From JABHHG01 sp964419445 (GTDB lineage Bacteria; Fidelibacterota; Marinisomatia; SCGC-AAA003-L08; D37C17), in assembly GCA_964419445.1 (NCBI GenBank), contig CAYQPE010000052.1, forward strand, positions 1 through 11,870: a stretch of DNA of 11,870 nucleotides, given 5' to 3'. Within the stretch, counting starts at the first letter, position 1. Each line of letters opens with the position of its first letter. This document shows, one piece after another, positions 5,599 to 11,870 of this stretch. Under the pieces are notes generated by a model. That model had not been told where the DNA came from, ran no database searches, and saw only the letters and a program-made list of their open reading frames with translations. Both the position numbers and the translations under genes were made by a program.

Positions 5599-6624
5599 TT
5601 GAAAGCTGTTGTTATTGAATCTCATGGCGGTAATGAGGTATTACAATATAAAGACATTGAGTTGGGTGTATTAGGAGATGATAAAGTAAAGCTTGAAGTA
5701 AAAGCTGCAAGTGTTAATCATTTAGACATTTGGGTTCGTGAAGGATTGCCGGGGATGGCATTGCCATTACCATTAATAATGGGATCAGATGCTTCTGGGA
5801 TTGTGGTAGAAGTTGGGAAAAAGGTTACCCAATTTGCTATTGGAGATGAAGTTATAGTACAGCCTGGTGTTTATTGTGGTAACTGTGATTATTGTATAGA
5901 TGGAATGGAAAACTTTTGCCATAATTATGGTATTTTAGGTGAAACTGAAAATGGTGTTCAGGCTGAAAATATTATTGTAAATCCAAGGCAATTGTATCCC
6001 AAAGCAACACATTTATCCTTTGAAGAAGCTGCATCAATGCCATTAGTGTTTATGACGGCTTATCAAATGTTAATTACTAGAGCCAAATTGAAACAGGAAG
6101 AAGTGGTTTTAGTTTATGGTGGGGCTTCAGGTGTGGGCTCAGCAGCAATCCAAATTGCAAAGGAAAAAGGTGCTTATGTAGCAACAACAGTTGGCAATGA
6201 TAAAAAAGCACAACATGCACGAGAAATGGGTGCTGATATTATTGTTAATCATTATGATAAAGACTGGATTTCTACATTGAAATCTAAGGGAGTATCAAAG
6301 TTTGATGTAATTTTTGAACATGTAGGTGAAGCTACATGGGCATCATCTATGAGATTATTAGCAAAAGGAGGCCGTTTAGTAACTTGCGGGGGAACTACAG
6401 GTCCACATGTGGGATTTGATTTACGTCATTTATTTATGAAACAACAGGAAATTATAGGTTCTACTATGAGTGATATCCCCACATTTAATGAAGTGATGAC
6501 TAAAATTAACAATGCCATATATAAACCTTTTATTGATAAAATCTTTCATATGAGTGAAATCAAAGAAGCACATCATCGACTTGAAGAGGGAAATCAAATT
6601 GGTAAAGTGGTGGTGGTACCATAG
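5599..6624 (+). CDS. Zinc-type alcohol dehydrogenase / quinone oxidoreductase family (MDR)
   Basis: This is a 341-residue medium-chain dehydrogenase/reductase using NAD(P)H; the substrate is unknown. The N-terminal GroES-like domain (about 1-130) carries four cysteines at 93, 96, 99 and 107 (CGNCDYC then C), the structural-zinc lobe of alcohol dehydrogenases. The Rossmann domain has GGASGVGSA at 174-182, the quinone-reductase-like form. The usual catalytic-zinc ligands are not seen: Asn40-His41 stands where Cys is expected, and GSD where GHE is expected. It may therefore work without catalytic zinc. The start is TTG 5599, giving the family's usual KAVVIESHGG opening, with GAGGAG at 5586-5591 seven bases upstream. 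An in-frame ATG at 5575 would add eight residues (MANLRRCN) lying inside the preceding gene and is less likely. The stop overlaps the next start by one base. Confidence 0.9.
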   Translation: MKAVVIESHGGNEVLQYKDIELGVLGDDKVKLEVKAASVNHLDIWVREGLPGMALPLPLIMGSDASGIVVEVGKKVTQFAIGDEVIVQPGVYCGNCDYCIDGMENFCHNYGILGETENGVQAENIIVNPRQLYPKATHLSFEEAASMPLVFMTAYQMLITRAKLKQEEVVLVYGGASGVGSAAIQIAKEKGAYVATTVGNDKKAQHAREMGADIIVNHYDKDWISTLKSKGVSKFDVIFEHVGEATWASSMRLLAKGGRLVTCGGTTGPHVGFDLRHLFMKQQEIIGSTMSDIPTFNEVMTKINNAIYKPFIDKIFHMSEIKEAHHRLEEGNQIGKVVVVP

Positions 6625-6953
6625 TGTATTTTGAAAAGCATATTTTTGTCTGTACCAATGAACGGCATCCAGAAAGCCCTAAAAAAAGCTGTGGTAAGGC
6701 AGGAATGGATGTGAGGTTAGCATTTGTCCAGGCCATTGCAAAACGTGGATTAAAACATAAAATACGCACAAATAAAAGTGGATGTGTTGATACATGTAAC
6801 TTTGGTGTTTCTGTAGTTATATATCCAGATGGGATTTGGTATAAAGGGGTAACTCCAGAAGATGTTGATGAAATTGTAAGCACATCAATTGTTGGGAATG
6901 GAGTGGTCAAACGGCTTCAACTCACTAATGAAGATTTTATAGAAAGGAAATAA
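6624..6953 (+). CDS. Thioredoxin-like [2Fe-2S] ferredoxin domain protein
   Basis: This 109-residue protein looks like a thioredoxin-fold [2Fe-2S] ferredoxin, an electron carrier related to the NuoE subunit domain and to Azotobacter/Aquifex-type ferredoxins. Four cysteines are placed as expected: Cys10 in HIFVCTN, Cys23 in KKSCGKAG, and Cys54 and Cys58 in SGCVDTC, with the second pair spaced C-x3-C. VVIYPDGIWYKGVTPEDVDEIV (64-85) is the typical ending of the fold. The start is GTG 6624, overlapping the dehydrogenase stop TAG by one base, and the stop directly abuts the next ATG. It could pass electrons to or from the neighbouring dehydrogenase, but only adjacency suggests that. The last 20 or so residues beyond the domain are charged and of no clear role. 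Confidence 0.88.
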   Translation: MYFEKHIFVCTNERHPESPKKSCGKAGMDVRLAFVQAIAKRGLKHKIRTNKSGCVDTCNFGVSVVIYPDGIWYKGVTPEDVDEIVSTSIVGNGVVKRLQLTNEDFIERK

Positions 6954-7298
6954 ATGCCTGATTGTTTATTTTGTAAAATGATTAACGGTGAAATTCCCAT
7001 TGAAAAATTAGGTGAAAATGAAAAGGCGTTGGCGTTTAAAGATATTTCTCCACAAGCACCCGTCCATGCATTGGTTATACCCAAAAAGCATATTGCTACT
7101 ACACTTGATATAAAACCTACTGATGCCGAATATATTACAAGTATGATAACGCTTGCTCAACAGATAGCTGAAGAAAATAACATTGACGAATCAGGATATA
7201 GATGGGTAATTAATACGGGTAAAGATGGCAATCAAACTGTTTTTCATCTTCATTTACATATATTGGGAGGTAGGGCATTAAACTGGCCTCCGGGATAA
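6954..7298 (+). CDS. HIT-family hydrolase, HINT branch
   Basis: This 114-residue protein is a histidine-triad hydrolase of the HINT branch. These enzymes hydrolyse purine nucleoside phosphoramidates and related AMP-linked compounds in the cytoplasm. The catalytic triad motif HLHLH is at residues 98-102 in FHLHLHILGG, and the protein ends with the characteristic WPPG. CLFC at 4-7 forms the CxxC half of the zinc site common in bacterial members, and KKHIATTLD (44-52) contains the remaining conserved His. Length and order are standard. It starts at ATG 6954, immediately after the ferredoxin stop, with AAAGGA at 6943-6948. The stop lies three bases before the smc start. Confidence 0.94.
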   Translation: MPDCLFCKMINGEIPIEKLGENEKALAFKDISPQAPVHALVIPKKHIATTLDIKPTDAEYITSMITLAQQIAEENNIDESGYRWVINTGKDGNQTVFHLHLHILGGRALNWPPG

Positions 7299-7301
7299 TA
7301 A

Positions 7302-10300
7302 GTGTATATTTCAAATCTAAAGATTCAAGGCTTTAAATCTTTCCTAAATAAAACTGAACTCACGTTCGGGGAAGGAATAACGACTGTTGTTGGTCCAAAT
7401 GGGTGTGGAAAAACCAATATTGTTGATGCTATCCGTTGGATTTTAGGTGAGCAAAAAACATCTGTACTACGCTCAAATAAAATGGAAGATGTGATTTTTA
7501 ATGGTACTAAAAATCGCAAACCTGTTGGCATGTGTGAGGCATCCTTAACCATCCATAATAATTTAGGATTATTACCAACCGAATATTCGGATGTTGAAAT
7601 TACTAGAAGACTATTCCGCAGTGGTGAGAGTGAATATTTGCTCAATAAAACGCCATGTAGATTAAAAGACATCCATGATTTATTCATTGATACTGGAATG
7701 AGTTCTAATGCATATTCAGTGATTGAGTTAAAGATGATTGATTCTATTTTATCTCATAATGCTGATGATAGGCGTAGAATGTTTGAGGAAGCAGCTGGAA
7801 TTAATCAATATAAGAAACAACGACGCTCTACATTTAAAAAATTAGAAACTACTATTCAAGATTTGGATAGGGTGAAGGATATTATTGCTGAAATTGAAAA
7901 TAATTTAAGAAATCTTAAGCTTCAATTAAAACGATATGAACGTCATAAAAAAATGACTAAAGATTTGCATTCAGCTCAAATCTTATTGGCCCAAATAGAA
8001 ATCAATAAAATTCAAGAGAAATGTATTCCTCTACAAGAATCGTTAAAGTCGGGTAGGGGTGAGCAGGATATGCTTGCAGGTCAACTCAATTTAGATGAAT
8101 CTCTTATTAATAGTGTTCAGGATAGATATGAATTATTAAAAGGTGAATTGGACACGTGCAATTCTGAATTAAAGATGGTGGAAGAAAAACTGTCTATAGT
8201 GAATAACAATATTTTGGTTTGGACTGAGCAGCGGAAAGGAAATGAAAGCAAAATTCAGCATTTTTCAGATGAAGTGATACAGGCAAATGCTCGATTAGAA
8301 TCATTAGAAAGTCAGTCAAAGGAATTAACAACCTCAATTGAACAGTTAATTCCATCAATTGAGAATAGAAAACAAATATACGTTGATGCAAAAAAAACAT
8401 TCGATAAAATTGATAAGGTGTTTTTGTCAGATCAACAAAAACTTAATGAAGAAAAATCTAAATCAGACCAATTAAATCACAAAATATATACTTGTAATAC
8501 AAATACTGAAAGAGCACGTACCCAAATATCTGAAAAAGAAAATTACATAAATATTTTAATTGGAGAAAAATCTACTTCTTCAGAAAAATCAGAAAATTAC
8601 AAAGCAGATTTAAATCTATTAAAAGCCCAATTATCATCAAAAGAAGCTGATAATAATAAACTGAGTTTAAAGTTAGAGAAAGCACAAGAAACTCATGCTG
8701 CATTTGAAGCAAAATTAATTGAGCTAAATAGTAAAGCATCTGAACTTTCTACGCTGAAATTGGATGCACAACATAAGTTAAAATTTTATCAGGAAATAGT
8801 TGAGCGCAATGAAGGTCGTTCTTCTGGTGTAAAGTGGATTTTAGAAAATGGTTCAGAAAACGGTATTGTCGGGGTATTGGGAGATATAGTAACTCCTAAA
8901 GAAGGTTATGAAAATGCCATAATTTCTGCTATAGAAAATTATGCCTCAGTGTTGATTGTGAATAATATTAAAGACGCCAAATCAATTTTGGAAAAAGTTA
9001 CATTAGAAAAAAAACAAATTAGTATAATTGCTTTAGATTCTATTCCTTCAGTAAAGGTTGGGAAATCTCAAAAAACGTCTTTATTATCGCATATAGAATA
9101 TCCTAAAGAATTGAATTCAATTATGAATATTTTATTTAAGGATGTTCATATAATCTCTTCCAAAAAATCTTATTGGGATTTATCCAGTAAGGAGAGATTA
9201 GCAAATACATGGATTTCAATGGATGGACAACGATTTGAAAAAATGGGGATTATAAAGTCCAAACGACAATCTTCACAATCTGATGCTATCGGTAGAATGG
9301 ATAAAATAAAATATTTTAAAGGCGAAATTAAAAAAATAGAAAGTGAGGAAAGTCAGCTCTTAAAAGAAAAGGGTAACGTTGAGATGGATGCAAATAAGGC
9401 ATTCGAAAATAATGAAATTCTCAATCAACGTGTTGATAAAGCATCGCAAGAAATAATTAATTTAGAGAAAGAACTGTCTCAAAAAGAATATGTAATATCT
9501 CAACAGAAAAATTTGGCTAAAGAATCAGATAGTAAAATTTCTCAAGCCCAGAAGGAAATTACACAATTAAACATTAAATTGGTTGATTTTGAAAAAGAGA
9601 AAGAAGCATTTAAATCTTTAATGTCAAAACAGCAGAATCAAATTGAAAAATTAACTAAACGAATAGAAGAAAATCAAAATAAACGAAATTCATTACAACA
9701 AAAGGTTCAAGACGCACGTGTACAGCTAATAGAGGTTGAAAAAGAACATGAAGGTTTTGATTTTAGACAAAAAAATACCCTTGATCGCATAGGTGAATTG
9801 AAAAAGAGAATTATAAAATTCGAAAATGAGAAGAACCATCTTCAAACTGAAATTTTAAGGTTAGCAAATTCAATTGAAACTTCTGTAGAGAAAAAACAAT
9901 CATTAATGATTGACCAAGAAAAATTAAATGTAAGTAAGTCGAAGTTAGATATTGATTTTAACAGTACTCACAATGAATTACAGAGATTACAATCCAATAT
10001 TAGGGATCAACAAAAGGCTAAAGAGGAGCGCATAATGGCGTTGCAACAAGTCGAATTGAAGTTGGCAGAACTTAATCAGGAAGAGGCTTTGGTTCGTGAG
10101 CGAATAAGAGAAACTTATAAAGAAGAAGTTCCTCCATTAAGGGAATCTGTTGATTTTGATGAGGATGAATTAAGAGCTCAAGTGGAATCAATTGACAAAT
10201 CATTGGAAAGAATTGGTGCAATCAATATGGCTGCACAGGAAGAGTTTGAACGTGAATTAGAACGATTTAATTTCTTAAAGGAACAGTTTGATGATTTGGT

Positions 10301-10838
10301 AGATTCTGAAAAAACATTAAAAGAAACTATTGAACGATTAGATAAAGAAGCACGGGATAGATTTACTGAAACTTATGATGCCATTAAAGCATTTTTTAAA
10401 GAAACATATACTATGTTTTTTGAAGGTGGGGAAGCGTATTTAAGGTTGGTAGGAGATGATGATCCACTTGAAGCCAGTATTGAAATTATTGCGAAGCCCC
10501 CGGGGAAGAAACCTCAGACGCTTCGCATGTTATCAGCAGGTGAGAAGGCGTTAACTGCTATTTCGCTTCTTTTCGCAATTTATATGGTAAAACCAAGTCC
10601 ATTTTGTATTTTAGATGAGGTTGATGCCCCACTTGATGACAGAAATATTGGAAAATTCACAAAAGTCCTAAAACAGTTTGCTGAAAAAACTCAATTCATT
10701 GTAGTTACACATAACAAACTCACTATGGAAAAAGCAGACTACCTTTATGGAGTTACCCAGAAAGAAGAAGGGGTATCTCAAATTGTTTCTGTACGGTTTG
10801 CAGGTGACAGCTTAAACTTAGCAGAAAAAGCGTCCTAG
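7302..10838 (+). CDS. smc: Chromosome segregation protein SMC
   Basis: SMC is the ATPase core of the bacterial condensin and works with ScpA and ScpB to fold and separate chromosomes. At 1178 residues it has the expected full length. The N-terminal head starts MYISNLKIQGFKSF and has Walker A GPNGCGKT at 31-38. Coiled coil runs from about 170 to 500, the hinge covers about 505-660 (it opens near GVKWILENG and includes NGIVGVLGDIV), and a second coiled coil runs to about 1000. The C-terminal head has the signature LSAGEKAL at 1077-1084 and Walker B FCILDEVDAPLDD from 1101. The start is GTG 7302, three bases after the HIT gene stop. No frameshift or interruption is seen. The terminal TAG is one base from the stop codon of the convergent nrfA gene, and no terminator hairpin follows it. 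Confidence 0.97.
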   Translation: MYISNLKIQGFKSFLNKTELTFGEGITTVVGPNGCGKTNIVDAIRWILGEQKTSVLRSNKMEDVIFNGTKNRKPVGMCEASLTIHNNLGLLPTEYSDVEITRRLFRSGESEYLLNKTPCRLKDIHDLFIDTGMSSNAYSVIELKMIDSILSHNADDRRRMFEEAAGINQYKKQRRSTFKKLETTIQDLDRVKDIIAEIENNLRNLKLQLKRYERHKKMTKDLHSAQILLAQIEINKIQEKCIPLQESLKSGRGEQDMLAGQLNLDESLINSVQDRYELLKGELDTCNSELKMVEEKLSIVNNNILVWTEQRKGNESKIQHFSDEVIQANARLESLESQSKELTTSIEQLIPSIENRKQIYVDAKKTFDKIDKVFLSDQQKLNEEKSKSDQLNHKIYTCNTNTERARTQISEKENYINILIGEKSTSSEKSENYKADLNLLKAQLSSKEADNNKLSLKLEKAQETHAAFEAKLIELNSKASELSTLKLDAQHKLKFYQEIVERNEGRSSGVKWILENGSENGIVGVLGDIVTPKEGYENAIISAIENYASVLIVNNIKDAKSILEKVTLEKKQISIIALDSIPSVKVGKSQKTSLLSHIEYPKELNSIMNILFKDVHIISSKKSYWDLSSKERLANTWISMDGQRFEKMGIIKSKRQSSQSDAIGRMDKIKYFKGEIKKIESEESQLLKEKGNVEMDANKAFENNEILNQRVDKASQEIINLEKELSQKEYVISQQKNLAKESDSKISQAQKEITQLNIKLVDFEKEKEAFKSLMSKQQNQIEKLTKRIEENQNKRNSLQQKVQDARVQLIEVEKEHEGFDFRQKNTLDRIGELKKRIIKFENEKNHLQTEILRLANSIETSVEKKQSLMIDQEKLNVSKSKLDIDFNSTHNELQRLQSNIRDQQKAKEERIMALQQVELKLAELNQEEALVRERIRETYKEEVPPLRESVDFDEDELRAQVESIDKSLERIGAINMAAQEEFERELERFNFLKEQFDDLVDSEKTLKETIERLDKEARDRFTETYDAIKAFFKETYTMFFEGGEAYLRLVGDDDPLEASIEIIAKPPGKKPQTLRMLSAGEKALTAISLLFAIYMVKPSPFCILDEVDAPLDDRNIGKFTKVLKQFAEKTQFIVVTHNKLTMEKADYLYGVTQKEEGVSQIVSVRFAGDSLNLAEKAS

Positions 10839-10839
10839 A

Positions 10840-11870
10840 CTAGTTTTTCACTAATTTTAATGCAGCGGCTTGCCCTTGTCGTGCATAATCAATAGCTTCA
10901 CCTAAAATTCTAGCAGCTTCTTGAGGTGCATGGAATCCCATTGAATTTTCCGCAGCAATAAAATCCAACCTCCATTGCGCTTGCCGTTGAAGCTCTAACG
11001 CCTCTTTTAATTCAGATTGGGTTACACCAGAATCTTTGGCTAATTGAATGGCATCCAATAAGTCCATCAGTGACTGACCTCCTCGTTGAAGTAATTTATG
11101 ATTTCTATCCTGAATTATATCTACACGGGCTAATATTTCATCTGCTTCAATTTGATGACAAGTTTGACAAGCATTATTCACATTTAACAATGGGCTACGA
11201 ACCCAGTGATCAGAAACTTTAGTTGCACCGTCTCGTTGATAGGGCATATGACAATCTGCACATGATACTCCAGAACGGGCATGAATACCTTGAGACCATA
11301 GTTCAAACTCTGGATGCTGAACTTTTAGAATTTCCGCGCCGCTTTCTTTATGAGTATAGTCAAAGAATCGTTTTCCATTAGGGAAAAGGGTTTCATTCCA
11401 ATGCTTTTCTAAATCTTCAGCTTTAAGTCCATTTTTCCACGGAAATTCTAACGGCATTTCACTTGCACAGTAATATTCAACATGACATTGTGCACAAACA
11501 TAGGAACGCATTTCATTTCGAGTGGCATGTATATTGGGGTCATATGGCGTTGAATCTTTTGATTTTCTCCATCTTTCTATTGAAGGGAATTGAGGCAATT
11601 CAGAACTAGATTCTGCCAAGAATTGAATCCCATTTATAAAGCCGGGTCGAGTTATACGTAGCTTCATAGTATTTGGATCATGACAATCTACACATGAAAC
11701 GGGATGTGCATGCCCACTTTCATGGAGCATCTCATTTAATGATTCATAGGAATACTGATGGGTTTTTTCAAATCCAAGCATTGCATCTCCATCTCCAAGT
11801 TCACGATATAGTGGCATAACAGATGCGTGACAGTGTAGGCATGAGCCTGTTTGAGGCTTTGTTTGTCGTT
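10840..11870 (-). CDS. nrfA: Pentaheme cytochrome c nitrite reductase NrfA, variant with CxxCH at the catalytic heme (N-terminus outside window)
   Basis: NrfA is the periplasmic enzyme that reduces nitrite to ammonium with six electrons. The gene runs leftwards and is cut by the right window edge, so signal peptide and N-terminal region are missing. ATG 11817 is internal: the frame stays open upstream and contains a heme site. Five heme motifs are visible: CLHCH (11827-11841), CVDCH (11680-11694), CAQCH (11482-11496), CADCH (11248-11262) and CQTCH (11155-11169). Their order and surroundings match Escherichia coli NrfA: HVEYY after the third, LKVQHPE and GIH before the fourth, as in the calcium and active-site regions. 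The first motif lies where CWSCK binds the catalytic heme in E. coli, but has His in place of Lys. The C-terminus after HAPQEA is shorter than E. coli's. Its stop is one base from the smc stop. Confidence 0.93.
   Translation of the reverse strand, partial: RQTKPQTGSCLHCHASVMPLYRELGDGDAMLGFEKTHQYSYESLNEMLHESGHAHPVSCVDCHDPNTMKLRITRPGFINGIQFLAESSSELPQFPSIERWRKSKDSTPYDPNIHATRNEMRSYVCAQCHVEYYCASEMPLEFPWKNGLKAEDLEKHWNETLFPNGKRFFDYTHKESGAEILKVQHPEFELWSQGIHARSGVSCADCHMPYQRDGATKVSDHWVRSPLLNVNNACQTCHQIEADEILARVDIIQDRNHKLLQRGGQSLMDLLDAIQLAKDSGVTQSELKEALELQRQAQWRLDFIAAENSMGFHAPQEAARILGEAIDYARQGQAAALKLVKN

Noticed and set aside
6560..6910. Minus-strand open frame across the dehydrogenase/ferredoxin junction
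   Set aside because: It is antisense to two well-supported genes and spans their boundary.
7325..7687. Minus-strand open frame of 120 codons
   Set aside because: It lies wholly within the N-terminal head of smc, whose Walker A region is clearly conserved; the reverse frame has no recognisable features.
8194..8400. Minus-strand open frame of 68 codons
   Set aside because: It lies inside the coiled coil of smc and its composition reflects the opposite strand's heptads.
10825..10846. A-tract, CTAGACTAG and T-tract at the smc/nrfA junction as a bidirectional terminator
   Set aside because: The central repeat can form only a three-bp stem with a three-base loop, too weak to count.
11815..11817. 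ATG as the start of the minus-strand cytochrome gene
   Set aside because: The frame stays open to the window edge and carries a heme motif (CLHCH) upstream of this ATG, so the gene begins outside the window.

Overview
The window is AT-rich (roughly two thirds A+T by eye) bacterial chromosome with dense gene packing and no RNA genes, mobile elements or CRISPR. The best taxonomic guess is the FCB group (Bacteroidota, Chlorobi, Ignavibacteria, Marinimicrobia-like), probably an uncultured lineage such as Marinimicrobia. The clues are an ECF sigma factor followed by a CpxP-like 'sensor', a folB-folK-deoxynucleoside kinase run, the form of the SMC protein, and a pentaheme NrfA. This is inference from protein style; no marker gene settles it.

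Layout. (1) 2-811: the C-terminal end of signal peptidase I and a small multi-helix membrane protein. (2) 912-1769: two unrecognised coiled-coil proteins, one soluble and one membrane-anchored, closed by a strong terminator. (3) 1887-2428: an unrecognised 115-residue protein joined by a 1-nt overlap to a divergent cold-shock-domain protein, then a terminator. (4) 2494-3832: an ECF sigma factor, a short single-pass membrane protein and an exported CpxP/Spy-like protein, then a terminator. This looks like an envelope-stress regulatory module. (5) 3942-10838: one co-oriented chain of eight genes with overlaps or gaps of at most 3 nt. They are folB, folK, deoxynucleoside kinase, a previously easy-to-miss 51-residue membrane protein, a zinc-type alcohol dehydrogenase or quinone reductase, a thioredoxin-fold [2Fe-2S] protein, a HINT-type HIT hydrolase and the chromosome condensin SMC. 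(6) 10840-11870, minus strand: most of a pentaheme nitrite reductase NrfA, cut by the window edge and convergent with smc, with one base between the two stop codons.

Working together: folB and folK are consecutive steps of tetrahydrofolate synthesis, and the kinase salvages deoxynucleosides, so this block supports nucleotide and one-carbon supply. SMC compacts chromosomes, and its place at the end of this metabolic chain looks like co-transcription rather than shared pathway. The sigma module probably links an envelope signal to transcription. NrfA would reduce nitrite to ammonium in the periplasm, but its catalytic heme site carries CxxCH instead of the usual CxxCK, which is the most notable protein-level oddity here. 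I did not find a clearly novel multi-gene system. The best leads are the NrfA variant, the three-gene sigma module with no ordinary anti-sigma domain, the hidden small gene at 5442-5597, and the unknown gene coupled to the cold-shock protein.
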